64,000 nt of DNA from Allobosea sp. WAO (GTDB taxonomy: Bacteria > Pseudomonadota > Alphaproteobacteria > Rhizobiales > Beijerinckiaceae). The stretch is taken from positions 663,191 to 727,190 of the forward strand of contig NZ_JXTJ01000006.1 of the NCBI RefSeq assembly GCF_001509835.1, given 5' to 3'. The notes under the pieces are model-generated. The model saw nothing but the letters and a program-made list of their open reading frames with translations. It had not been told where the DNA came from and made no database searches. A program made the translations under genes and the position numbers. Positions within the stretch are counted from its first letter, which is position 1. Each line of letters starts with the position of its first letter. Shown one piece after another: positions 1-7,583 of the stretch.

Positions 1-445
1 CGAAATTGTCCCATTCCTCGGCCTTGAAGACAGCGAGCATCGCCGGCAGCGAGATCGAGTTCATATAGTCGCCGAAGCGTACCGAGCGGATACCCTCCAG
101 CGTGACCTCGACATTGTCGCTGAACAGGTTGCGCAGGCTGGTGGAGAGCAGGCGGACGAGACGCTCGAAGATGATCTCGAGCATCGGCAGGCGTTCATAG
201 GTGACCGAACCGGAATCGACGATCGCCTGGATGCCGTTGCGGCCACCCTTGCCGTCCTCGCCGGCGGAGAAACCGAGCATCGTATCGATCTCGTCCTGAG
301 ACATCAGGCGGTCGATATGGGCTTCCGGTTCGCTCTCGTCGGGAGCGATGTCGGGCATGGCCGCCCATTCCGCGGCCATGCCTTCAGGCGTCAGCGGAAG
401 GTTTTCCTTGGCGGGGTTGTCGAGGTCGAGATCGTCGGAGGCCAT
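1..445 (-). CDS. fliM: Flagellar motor switch protein FliM (N-terminal part, runs off the window)
   Basis: FliM is part of the C-ring switch complex; its N-terminal peptide binds phospho-CheY and the rest contacts FliG and FliN. I read about 148 residues from the ATG at 445. A 45-residue acidic leader is followed by MSQDEIDTML, the conserved EIDxLL-type CheY-binding peptide, and then YERLPMLEIIFERLVR and LRNLFSDNVEVTLEGIRSV, typical of the start of the FliM middle domain. The C-terminal part lies beyond base 1. No in-frame start exists for a dozen codons upstream of 445. It lies 40 bp downstream of fliL on the same strand, so fliL-fliM is probably one transcript. Identification is firm; the gene is incomplete only because of the window edge. 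Confidence 0.93.
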   Translation of the reverse strand, partial: MASDDLDLDNPAKENLPLTPEGMAAEWAAMPDIAPDESEPEAHIDRLMSQDEIDTMLGFSAGEDGKGGRNGIQAIVDSGSVTYERLPMLEIIFERLVRLLSTSLRNLFSDNVEVTLEGIRSVRFGDYMNSISLPAMLAVFKAEEWDNF

Positions 446-485
446 GTACGAGGTCGCTTTGCAGAGTGCTTGCGCGAGGGGCGGG

Positions 486-998
486 CTACTGGACCAGCAG
501 TTCCTTGAAGAGCACGGCGTCGATCTTGGCCGGGTGGACCGTGACGTTGACGCGCCGCAGCAGCTCTTCCTTGAGGCGGTACATGCCGGCCGAGCCTTCG
601 AGATCGGAGGGCCGGAGCTCGCGCATGAAGACCTGGAAGGCGTCCTCGACCCGCGGCAGCAGCGGCTTGATCTGCTCGGCGGCCTTGGCGTCGGCGATTT
701 CGAGCACGACCTTGATCTTGACGATGGGCTGGCGGTCCTGCTGGCCGCCGGCCGAGATGCCGATCATCATGTCCTTCATATCGACGAAGGCGACGGGCTT
801 CTTGGCGGCTGCCGCGGCTTCGGCTGCCGCGATCTGCTCTGCCGAAGGCTTCTTCAGGAAGAAGAACCAGCCGCCGCCGCCGAGCGCCAGCAGCGCGACG
901 GCGCCGACGATCATGAAGAGCTTCTTCTTGCCGGGCTTCGGCGCGCCTTCGGCTCCGGCCTCGCCTTGCTCTTCGCCCTTCTTCGGCTTCTTCGACAT
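486..998 (-). CDS. fliL: Flagellar basal body-associated protein FliL
   Basis: Single-pass inner-membrane protein that surrounds the stator and supports flagellar torque. The 170-residue product has a Lys-rich cytoplasmic leader, one transmembrane helix around residues 27-49 (LFMIVGAVALLALGGGG), an Ala/Glu-rich linker and the periplasmic FliL domain ending LRRVNVTVHPAKIDAVLFKELLVQ, the usual C-terminal signature. Length is normal. It is the first gene of a fliL-fliM unit, divergent from flgF, and a CtrA-type box lies about 70 bp upstream of its ATG. Confidence 0.93.
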   Translation of the reverse strand: MSKKPKKGEEQGEAGAEGAPKPGKKKLFMIVGAVALLALGGGGWFFFLKKPSAEQIAAAEAAAAAKKPVAFVDMKDMMIGISAGGQQDRQPIVKIKVVLEIADAKAAEQIKPLLPRVEDAFQVFMRELRPSDLEGSAGMYRLKEELLRRVNVTVHPAKIDAVLFKELLVQ

Positions 999-1067
999 TG
1001 CGGCCCGCCTGCTTGGAAGGTGGCGCGCGCAGCGGCCGATCCCTTCCCAGCAACCTGACGAATTACG

Positions 1068-1083
1068 GTTAATACCTCGTTAA
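1068..1083 (-). promoter_or_regulatory. Candidate CtrA box upstream of fliL
   Basis: Read on the minus strand this is TTAA-N7-TTAAC, a full match to the CtrA consensus TTAA-N7-TTAA(C). It lies about 70 bp before the fliL start codon. In Caulobacter the fliLM promoter is a CtrA target, so position and gene fit. The match is seen directly; binding is inferred. Confidence 0.6.
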
Positions 1084-1201
1084 GACAGGCAAAATCTGCC
1101 GGGTCGTTTCTGCCGCGCAGGCCGTTTCATGCCGCCGCGCGGCGCGTCGCCGCTATCCTATTACTCAAATTATATCAATGACTTGATCGCGGTTAACTAT
1201 G

Positions 1202-1218
1202 TTGGCACGGCGGTTGCT
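1202..1218 (+). promoter_or_regulatory. Sigma-54 (RpoN) -24/-12 promoter of flgF operon
   Basis: TTGGCACG-N4-TTGCT matches the RpoN consensus TGGCACG-N4-TTGC(A/T) without a mismatch. The expected transcription start is near 1230, about 60 bp before the chosen GTG start of flgF. This rules out the longer in-frame start at 1199, which would lie upstream of the promoter. Late rod/hook genes in alphaproteobacteria are commonly RpoN-dependent. Confidence 0.75.
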
Positions 1219-1288
1219 GACCTCTTGGCTGCGATTGCCGCGCTGGGGAGCGTCGAGGCGATCGCGGGAAAGATCGGGAGCAGGGGCC

Positions 1289-2032
1289 GTGGAAAACGCG
1301 CTTCTCGTCGGCCTGTCGCGCCAGATGGCTCTGGCGCGGGAGCTCGATGTCATCGCCAACAACGTGGCGAATGTCGGAACGAACGGCTTCAAGGTCCGTT
1401 CGGCGCGCTTTGCCGAGTTCATCTCGCCCGGCGCCCGCGCGGACACCTTTCCGTCGTCGGATCGCCGCCTCTCCTATGTGATCGACCGCGGCTCGCCGAT
1501 CGACCTCTCCACCGGCGCGCTCGAGCGCACCGGCAACCCGCTCGACATCGCGCTCCAGGCCGACAACTACCTCGTCGTCCAGACGCCGCAGGGCGAGCGC
1601 TACACCCGCGCCGGCTCGCTCGACATCAACGCCCGCGGCCAGCTCGTCACCCAGTCCGGCCAGCCGGTGCTCGGCGATGGCGGCCCGATCGTCTTCGGCG
1701 AGAGCGAGAGCAATCCGCGCATCGCCGCCGACGGCACCGTCTCCTCCGACCAAGGCCAGCGCGGCAAGATCCGCCAGGTGCGTTTCGACAATCCCCGCGC
1801 GCTGCAGAGCGAGGGCGACAACGTCTTCTCCTCGACCGCCGCGGCGCAGCCGGCCGGGCCGCTCGCCCGCCTCGAGACGGGGGCGTTCGAGCGCTCCAAC
1901 GTCAAGGCGGTCGCCGAGATGACCCGCCTGGTCGAGGTCCAGCGCGCCTATCAGAACATGTCGGCCCTGCTCGCCAAGACCGATGAACTGCGTGGCAAGG
2001 CGATCTCGCGCCTCGCCGACCAGCAAGCCTGA
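1289..2032 (+). CDS. flgF: Flagellar basal-body rod protein FlgF
   Basis: Proximal rod protein of the flagellar basal body. It begins VENALLVGLSRQMALARELDVIANNVANVGTNGFK, which is the N-terminal rod signature with the IANNxANxxTxGFK motif, and ends with the matching C-terminal helix (EMTRLVEVQRAYQNMSALL). I chose the GTG at 1289 because it has a GGGAGCAGGGG ribosome-binding site and lies downstream of the sigma-54 promoter; the extra 30 codons upstream look non-coding. The product is 247 residues, normal for FlgF. First gene of flgF-flgG-flgA-flgH. Confidence 0.93.
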   Translation: MENALLVGLSRQMALARELDVIANNVANVGTNGFKVRSARFAEFISPGARADTFPSSDRRLSYVIDRGSPIDLSTGALERTGNPLDIALQADNYLVVQTPQGERYTRAGSLDINARGQLVTQSGQPVLGDGGPIVFGESESNPRIAADGTVSSDQGQRGKIRQVRFDNPRALQSEGDNVFSSTAAAQPAGPLARLETGAFERSNVKAVAEMTRLVEVQRAYQNMSALLAKTDELRGKAISRLADQQA

Positions 2033-2052
2033 CGCGGAACGGAGACAAGCCC

Positions 2053-2841
2053 ATGCGCGCCCTTCACACCGCCGCCACCGGCATGATGGCCCAGGAACTC
2101 AACGTCCAGGTCATCTCCAACAACATCGCAAACGTGCGCACCACCGGCTACAAGCGCCAGCGCGTGCACTTCCAGGACCTGCTCTACGAGCACCACCGCC
2201 GCGCCGGCTCGGCGACCTCCGAGCAGAACACCATGGTTCCCGCCGGCATCTCGATCGGCTCGGGTGTCAAGACGGTCTCGACCGGCCGGGTGATGACCCA
2301 GGGCAACATGACGCCGACCGAGAAGCAGTACGACGTCGCGATCCGCGGCGAGGGCTTCTTCCGCATCCGCATGCCGGACGGCCGCACCGCCTATTCGCGC
2401 GACGGCTCGTTCGATCTCGATGCGCAGGGCCAGCTCGTCACCCGCGACGGCTATCAGGTCGAGCCGGGCATCACCATTCCGAACAACGCGACCAGCGTCA
2501 GCATCAACGCCCAGGGCACCGTCGAGGCGACCATGCCCGGCCAGACGGCGCCGCAGCAGCTCGGCCAGCTCCAGCTCGCCCGCTTCGTCAACAAGGTCGG
2601 CCTGGAATCGCTGGGCGACAACCTGTTCATCGAGACCGCCGGTTCCGGTCCGGCGATCGACGGCGTCGGCGGTGGCGAAGGCTTCGGCACGCTGCAGCAG
2701 AACTATCTCGAGGAAGGCAACGTCCAGGCGGTAACCGAGCTCTCCTCGCTGATCGCGGCGCAGCGCGCCTACGAAATGAACTCCAAGATTATCTCGGCGG
2801 CGGACCAGATGATGCAGTCCACCACCCAGATCATCCGCTAG
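2053..2841 (+). CDS. flgG: Flagellar basal-body rod protein FlgG (distal rod)
   Basis: Distal rod subunit of 262 residues, the standard length. It shows the N-terminal MRALHTAATGMMAQELNVQVISNN signature, NIANVRTTGYKRQRVHFQDLLYE, the central D1 domain beginning GVKTVSTGR, and the C-terminal TELSSLIAAQRAYEMNSKII helix ending TTQIIR. The gap from flgF is 20 bp, so co-translation in one operon is likely. No anomaly seen. Confidence 0.96.
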   Translation: MRALHTAATGMMAQELNVQVISNNIANVRTTGYKRQRVHFQDLLYEHHRRAGSATSEQNTMVPAGISIGSGVKTVSTGRVMTQGNMTPTEKQYDVAIRGEGFFRIRMPDGRTAYSRDGSFDLDAQGQLVTRDGYQVEPGITIPNNATSVSINAQGTVEATMPGQTAPQQLGQLQLARFVNKVGLESLGDNLFIETAGSGPAIDGVGGGEGFGTLQQNYLEEGNVQAVTELSSLIAAQRAYEMNSKIISAADQMMQSTTQIIR

Positions 2842-2858
2842 CGCGAGGGATTGCCGCC

Positions 2859-3902
2859 ATGATGCGCTCCATTCTCCTTCTTGCGGCCGTCGGCTTCGGC
2901 GTCGAACTTGCGAACGCCGAGCCCGCCGCGCAGGGCTCTGCCGCCCAGGCCGCCGCGCCCGCCGCCGCTCCGCAGGCCGTGGCCGGCAAGCTGCGCCTGC
3001 GGCCCGACCTGACGCTCAGCCGCGATATCGTCAGCTTCGGCGACCTGATCGCCGGCCTGTCGCCGCAGGATGGTGCGCTGCCGGCCTTCCGCGCTCCGGC
3101 GCTCGGCGAGACCGGCACGATCCAGGTCGCCCGCATTCTCGAGGCGGCCCTCAAGAACGGCATTCTGCGCGAGGCGCTCGACCTCGACAGCCAGGGCCTG
3201 GCCCAGGTCGTGGTGACGCGCGCGGCGCGGCGGATCACCGGGCAGGACATCGAGTCGGCGGTGAAGACAGCTCTGCTCGAGCGCTTCGGCTTCGATGCGC
3301 GCGCCTTCGCGCTGGTCTTCGACGGCGGTGCGCCGTCGGTCGCGGTCGAGCCCGAGCTATCCGGCGAGATGGTGGCGCTCGAACTGACCTATGATGCCCG
3401 CGCCAGGCGGGTGATCGGGCGGCTCGCCGTACCCGGGAGCGCCGCGACGCGGCTGAAGCCGGTCAGGGTCTCCGGGCTCCTGGTCGAGACCGTGGACGTG
3501 GTGGTGCCGATGCGTCCGATCGCCCGCGGCGAGACGCTCACGGCCGGCGACGTCATGGTCGAGCGGCGCCCGCGGGATGCCGGCACGAACGACCAGATCA
3601 GCGAGATGCGGGCGGCGATCGGCAAGGTCGCCAAACGCTCGCTGCTCGCCGGCGTCGTGCTGCGCGGCGGTGACGTCCAGCGCGAGGAGATCGTCGGCCG
3701 CGGCGAGATGGTGACGCTGGTCTACGAGGCGGGCGGCGTGCTGATCAGCATGCGCGGCCGGGCTAACGAGGCCGGCGCGATGGGCGACGTGATCTCCGTC
3801 ACCAACCCCAATTCGAAGCGGGTGCTGCAGGGGACCGTCAGTGGGCCCGGCCGCATCAATGTCAGCCCTCCCGGCGGCGGCCATGTCGCCGCGGCGCGCT
3901 GA
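2859..3902 (+). CDS. flgA: Flagella basal body P-ring formation protein FlgA
   Basis: Periplasmic chaperone for P-ring (FlgI) assembly. The 347-residue product has a cleavable signal peptide (MMRSILLLAAVGFGVELANA), an Ala-rich linker and a C-terminal SAF domain (PMRPIARGETLTAGDVMVERRP ... AKRSLLAGVVLRGGDV) followed by the ChapFlgA tail containing GAMGDVISVTNPNSKRVLQGTV. Two consecutive ATG codons open the frame; the longer in-frame extension overlapping flgG in another frame is spurious. It lies 17 bp after flgG. Confidence 0.94.
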   Translation: MMRSILLLAAVGFGVELANAEPAAQGSAAQAAAPAAAPQAVAGKLRLRPDLTLSRDIVSFGDLIAGLSPQDGALPAFRAPALGETGTIQVARILEAALKNGILREALDLDSQGLAQVVVTRAARRITGQDIESAVKTALLERFGFDARAFALVFDGGAPSVAVEPELSGEMVALELTYDARARRVIGRLAVPGSAATRLKPVRVSGLLVETVDVVVPMRPIARGETLTAGDVMVERRPRDAGTNDQISEMRAAIGKVAKRSLLAGVVLRGGDVQREEIVGRGEMVTLVYEAGGVLISMRGRANEAGAMGDVISVTNPNSKRVLQGTVSGPGRINVSPPGGGHVAAAR

Positions 3903-3932
3903 ACCCTGAATTTCAAAGTGCGGATCAAGATC

Positions 3933-4685
3933 ATGACCCGGAACAACCCGATCGCTCTCCCTGCCGTCCTTGGCCTCGGCCTGCTGCTCGGCGCCTGCGG
4001 CGCCGCCGACAGGCTCGCCAATGTTGGCCAGGCGCCCGCGCTCTCGCCGATCGAGGACCCGACGGCGAGCAAGGGCTATAAGCCGGTGCAGATGCCGATG
4101 CCGGCGATGGAGCACGCCTCCTATGCGCCGAACTCGCTGTGGCGGACCGGCTCGCGCGCCTTCTTCAAGGACCAGCGCGCCCGGCAGGTCGGCGACCTCG
4201 TCACCGTCAAGGTCAAGGTCACCGACCGGGCCCAGCTCGACAACACCACCAAGCGCAGCCGGAAGAACGGCGAGGATTTCGGCGCCGCCCGGATCATGGG
4301 GTTCGAGAACAAGCTCGACAAGTTCCTGCCCAACGGCTCCAGCGCCGGTGAACTCCTCAAGCTCGACTCCGAAGGCTCCAGCGAGGGCTCGGGCTCGGTG
4401 CGCCGGGCCGAGCAGCTCGCCACCAATGTCGCCGCCGTCGTCACGCAGACGCTGCCGAACGGCAATCTCGTGGTCGAGGGCAAGCAGGAGATCCGGGTCA
4501 ATTTCGAGGTGCGCGAGCTGATCGTCGCCGGCGTGATCCGGCCGGAGGACATCGAATCCGACAACACCATCGAGTCGGCCAAGATCGCCCAGGCCCGCAT
4601 CGCCTATGGCGGCCGCGGCCAGATCACCGATGTGCAGCAGCCGCGCTACGGCCAGCAGGTGATGGATATCCTGCTGCCGTTCTGA
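3933..4685 (+). CDS. flgH: Flagellar L-ring protein FlgH (lipoprotein)
   Basis: Outer-membrane L-ring subunit. The ATG at 3933 gives a clean lipoprotein signal (ALPAVLGLGLLLGAC) with Cys in an LGAC lipobox; a GTG five codons earlier is possible. The mature part has the FlgH hallmarks SLWRTGSRAFFKDQRARQVGDLVTVKV and the C-terminal DIESDNTIESAKIAQARIAYGGRGQI ... PRYGQQVMDILLPF. The product is 250 residues, normal. Last gene of the flg operon, followed by a strong terminator about 190 bp downstream. Confidence 0.94.
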   Translation: MTRNNPIALPAVLGLGLLLGACGAADRLANVGQAPALSPIEDPTASKGYKPVQMPMPAMEHASYAPNSLWRTGSRAFFKDQRARQVGDLVTVKVKVTDRAQLDNTTKRSRKNGEDFGAARIMGFENKLDKFLPNGSSAGELLKLDSEGSSEGSGSVRRAEQLATNVAAVVTQTLPNGNLVVEGKQEIRVNFEVRELIVAGVIRPEDIESDNTIESAKIAQARIAYGGRGQITDVQQPRYGQQVMDILLPF

Positions 4686-4874
4686 GGACCTCTCCCGGAC
4701 AAGTGGAAACCGGCTCTCCGAGACGGGATAAGCGAAAAGCACAACCATCCGAGTTCCCGGCGCGACGGCGACGCTCCCCACGTCCACGCCCCGCGCCGGC
4801 CGGCGGTCTCTCCCGAGCCGCCGATCCTCCCGGCCGCCCGCCACGCTCCCCAAGCTATCCGGCTGGCGGCCAGA

Positions 4875-4903
4875 AGCCCCGCGCCCTCCCGCGCGGGGCT
4901 TTT
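4875..4903 (+). terminator. Rho-independent terminator after flgH
   Basis: A 10-bp G+C-rich stem (AGCCCCGCGC / GCGCGGGGCT) with a 6-nt loop is followed by TTTT. It closes the flgFGAH transcript before the DMT transporter gene. Confidence 0.85.
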
Positions 4904-5014
4904 CTCACGCGAGAAGTGATGGCGAAATGCCCAGGTTGGGCCGCCAGCGGACACGCAGGTTGTCGAGCCAGCGCGCGTAATCTAAGGCTCGCCGCTGCTC
5001 ATCATGGCGGCGCA

Positions 5015-5917
5015 ATGACCCAAACTGCTGGACCGAATGGCGTTTCCGTCGGGAACTTTGCCGCTGCATTGTTTCTTGCGGTGATGTGGGGCGTTTCGAT
5101 CCCCGTCACCAAGCTCGGCTTGCTGACGATCCCGCCTCTCACCTTGACCGGACTGCGCTTCCTGATCGCCGTTCCGCTGATGTTTCTGCTTGCCGTGGGC
5201 AGGCAAGGCCTTCCGCTCAGGGCTTTCCCGCGGGTCGCCGCGCTCGGCGTCCTCGGTATCGGCATCGGGCAGGTGGCCCAGAGCTTCGGCGTGGCCGGGA
5301 CCTCCGCTTCAATCGGAACGACGATCTCGGCTGCGATTCCCGCCTTCGTCGTCGTCTTCGCCGCCATACGCCTGCGCCAGCCCGTCACGCTGATCCAGGG
5401 CATCGGCATCGTCGCCGCGTTTGGAGGCATTGCTCTCGTCGCCGCCGGTCGCGGCGACGGCAATTCGGCTGCAACCCAAACCAGCCTGGCTGGTGCAGGC
5501 CTGGTGCTGCTCTCGACCCTGACGATTGCCTTCTACTATGTCTGGAGCGTCGAGCTTTCCGAACGCTATGGGACCGTCGTCGTCGCGGCATGGAGCACCT
5601 TGTTCGGTTTCCTGGCGCTGGCGCCATTCGCCGTTTGGGAGGCATTGAACACCCCGTTCGCCCTGACGGCGGTCGGCATCGGCTCCGCCCTGTACCTCGG
5701 CGTGATGGTGACCGTAGCCGGCCTGTTTCTCTGGCTCTATTTGCTGCGAACGCTTCCCGCCCGAGTGGCTGCGAGCGTCCAGTATCTCCAGCCGATCGTG
5801 GGCGTTGCGGTCTCCGCGCTGATGTTCGGCGATCAGCTCGGGCCACTCTTCATCTTCGGCGTCGGTCTCGTGCTGACGGGCCTCACGCTCACGGTCGTCA
5901 ACAAGCGTACTGCGTGA
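5015..5917 (+). CDS. EamA/DMT-superfamily transporter
   Basis: Drug/metabolite-transporter superfamily inner-membrane protein of 300 residues with about ten hydrophobic segments and two EamA repeats. The first repeat starts FAAALFLAVMWGVSIPVTKLG, the second AGAGLVLLSTLTIAFYYVWS, and the last has the typical SVQYLQPIVGVAVSALMFGDQL followed by VGLVLTGLTLTVV. Substrate cannot be told; family members export amino acids, purines or other metabolites. The ATG at 5015 starts just before the first membrane span; upstream in-frame sequence is low-complexity Pro/Arg and lies across the flg terminator. It stands alone. Confidence 0.88.
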   Translation: MTQTAGPNGVSVGNFAAALFLAVMWGVSIPVTKLGLLTIPPLTLTGLRFLIAVPLMFLLAVGRQGLPLRAFPRVAALGVLGIGIGQVAQSFGVAGTSASIGTTISAAIPAFVVVFAAIRLRQPVTLIQGIGIVAAFGGIALVAAGRGDGNSAATQTSLAGAGLVLLSTLTIAFYYVWSVELSERYGTVVVAAWSTLFGFLALAPFAVWEALNTPFALTAVGIGSALYLGVMVTVAGLFLWLYLLRTLPARVAASVQYLQPIVGVAVSALMFGDQLGPLFIFGVGLVLTGLTLTVVNKRTA

Positions 5918-6149
5918 ACGTGCCCGCAACGGCTCGAAAGCCGACGTTCATCAAACAAGGACAACCTGACGAGCGCGCGCGAATAGCGGTCGTCTGACTT
6001 CGCCCGAAAGCGGACGTACGTGAAAGAGGTTGTCGACCCAATCAACTGCTCGTACTTGCTTGCCTCGCTGGCGCTCTCGAGATCGTGCCTCGGACCGGTT
6101 CGATCCGAGCCCAGGGCATAGAGCGAGGCTTTTCCGGCCAGTAGGCCGT
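5918..6149 (+). other. Intergenic stretch with no convincing gene
   Basis: No reading frame here has homology I recognise. Two short similar elements, (G/C)GCYCGAAAGCSGACGTWC-like, occur at 5931-5949 and 6001-6019 about 70 bp apart. They look like degenerate intergenic repeats rather than genes. Confidence 0.4.
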
Positions 6150-6178
6150 TTGTACAACCCGACGCGGAGGACTATACT
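6150..6178 (+). promoter_or_regulatory. Sigma-70-type promoter of the small secreted protein
   Basis: TTGTAC, a 17-bp spacer and TATACT form a good housekeeping -35/-10 pair. It would give a 5' leader of roughly 90 nt before the ATG at 6276. Confidence 0.6.
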
Positions 6179-6275
6179 CATCGAGCTGGATCAAGCACCT
6201 CCGAGCCCAGATGTGGGCTGATGCGCGCCCAAGAATAACAACTCTGTTTTCGGCGACTTCAACAGGAGAGTAACA

Positions 6276-6485
6276 ATGATCAAGTTGTTCGCCGTTGCCT
6301 TCGCATTCGTCTTGGCGTCGTCGGCGCAGGCGATGCCGCTGGCCCCACTCCAACAGCCGGACGGGATTGTCATGCAGGTCCGCGAGGCATGCGGGCCGGG
6401 TATGCGCCGGACTGCGAATGGTGCTTGCCTCAGAACTCCCGCCCGACGTAGCGCCAGCAGGTGCGCTCGTGGCGTGACCTGCTAA
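6276..6485 (+). CDS. Small secreted Cys-containing protein of unknown function
   Basis: A 69-residue product with a clear signal peptide (MIKLFAVAFAFVLASSAQA, cleavage after AQA). The short mature part carries PDGIVMQVREACGPGMRRTANGACL and a basic tail RRSASRCARGVTC, so four cysteines that could form two disulfides in the periplasm. I recall similar short proteins (QVREGCGxGMxxxxGxC ... RRxxRRC) as common hypotheticals in Hyphomicrobiales; no function is known to me. A strong AACAGGAGAGTAACA ribosome-binding site and a good upstream promoter support that it is real. Confidence 0.75.
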   Translation: MIKLFAVAFAFVLASSAQAMPLAPLQQPDGIVMQVREACGPGMRRTANGACLRTPARRSASRCARGVTC

Positions 6486-6769
6486 CGTCGGACGGCTGCT
6501 GCGGACCAACACGGCGACCGCCTCGCCAATCCGACGGGACCGACATCCCTCGTTGCCAGCGCAGCGGTGTCCCGATTTCGTCACGCCGACCATTGGCATG
6601 GTGCGGGCGCTCGGCAGGCTGGCGAGACTTGGCCGCCCGACGGGCCTCGGGCGATCGATCTGATCGGCCCCGAGACGACATCACAATCCGCCGCCCGTTC
6701 AGCCGTTGAAGTTCTTGTTCGCAAGGACACGACAAGCCGCCTGATGTGACGAATGTCTCAGTTGGGTGG
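6486..6769. other. Intergenic stretch with no convincing gene
   Basis: Both strands contain only short Arg-rich frames without ribosome-binding sites or recognisable motifs. Nothing further seen apart from the hairpin immediately after it. Confidence 0.4.
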
Positions 6770-6804
6770 AGAGCGGTCTTCGCGTATCGCAAAGACCGCC
6801 CTCT
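6770..6804. terminator. Hairpin downstream of the GNAT gene
   Basis: AGAGCGGTCTTCGCG and the near-complement CGCAAAGACCGCCCTCT flank a TAT loop just past the stop codon of the minus-strand GNAT gene. There is no clear T-run on the minus strand, so termination is likely but not certain. Confidence 0.5.
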
Positions 6805-6808
6805 TCTC

Positions 6809-7306
6809 TTAGGTCGCGTCGAACCCGGCGTGGAATGCGACTTCGCCCTTTGGCGCAATGGCCGTGAACACCAATCGCTGGAAATACTCGGGCGGCACGT
6901 CACCATACCGGAGTTCAGGATCACTCATGAACCCGAAGCGGCTGTAGTAGGCGGGGTCGCCGAGGACGACGCAGCCTTGCGCGTTCAAGCGTCTAAGTCG
7001 GTCAAGGCCATCGCGGATTAAGGCCTGGCCGATGCCTTTCCGCTGCTGATTGGGCCAGATCGAGACCGGGCCAAGGCCATACCAGCCCTTCGCCGTGCCG
7101 TTGACCTTAACTGGCGAGAACGCAACATGGCCGACGATCTCGCCGTCCATGATGGCGACGAGGGAAACGGTCAACGCTCCTGCTTTCCGCAAAGCCTCGA
7201 CGATCGCGGCCTCGGTCTGACTGCTATGGAGCATGTCCTTGAATGCGGCAGCTGTCAGGCTTCGGATCGTGTCGGTGTCTTCTGGGCACTCCAAACGGAT
7301 TTGCAT
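6809..7306 (-). CDS. GNAT-family N-acetyltransferase, YjhQ-like (possible antitoxin partner)
   Basis: A 165-residue single-domain GNAT protein. The acetyl-CoA pyrophosphate loop is QQRKGIGQALI around residues 88-98, preceded by the beta-4 strand GWYGLGPVSIWP and followed by GCVVLGDPAYYSRFGF, typical of the YhbS/YjhQ branch. It starts 19 bp downstream of the YjhX-like gene on the same strand. In E. coli the YjhX toxin (TopAI, a topoisomerase I inhibitor) is encoded next to yjhQ, a GNAT protein reported as its antitoxin. The same gene order here suggests the same pair; the role as antitoxin is inferred from context, and a plain small-molecule acetyltransferase remains possible. Confidence 0.82.
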   Translation of the reverse strand: MQIRLECPEDTDTIRSLTAAAFKDMLHSSQTEAAIVEALRKAGALTVSLVAIMDGEIVGHVAFSPVKVNGTAKGWYGLGPVSIWPNQQRKGIGQALIRDGLDRLRRLNAQGCVVLGDPAYYSRFGFMSDPELRYGDVPPEYFQRLVFTAIAPKGEVAFHAGFDAT

Positions 7307-7325
7307 GGAAGTCTCCTATCGTTGT

Positions 7326-7583
7326 TCAGCGATTGTCAGTTTGCGAGCGCACAGCTTCCCGGCCTCGCCGCGAGACGCGGTAAGGACTGGAAGCTCGGGA
7401 CTCGATCAGGCGTTTGCGATGCAGTCTTGCGAAGACCTCAAGCGTGCAGTCGGTCAGCAGGTGACCGTCTCGCGTGAAGCACTCGATATGAGAAATCCTG
7501 CCGTTGTCGCAACGTTGATGACGGATGAAGCCGCCTTGGGCGAGCACGTGAAGCACGCGCTGCTCGCTCCGCGAAATGTTCAT
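7326..7583 (-). CDS. yjhX: YjhX/TopAI-family toxin (topoisomerase I inhibitor family)
   Basis: The 85-residue product matches the YjhX (UPF0386) family over its whole length: MNISRSEQRVLHVLAQGG, then IRHQRCDNGRISHIECFTRDG, LLTDCTLEVFARLHRKRLIESR and a C-terminal PYRVSRRGREAVRSQ. Length equals that of the E. coli protein. The E. coli member binds DNA topoisomerase I and blocks its activity. It is the upstream gene of a two-gene unit with a GNAT protein, consistent with a toxin-antitoxin module. Family assignment is firm; toxicity here is untested. Confidence 0.85.
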   Translation of the reverse strand: MNISRSEQRVLHVLAQGGFIRHQRCDNGRISHIECFTRDGHLLTDCTLEVFARLHRKRLIESRASSPYRVSRRGREAVRSQTDNR

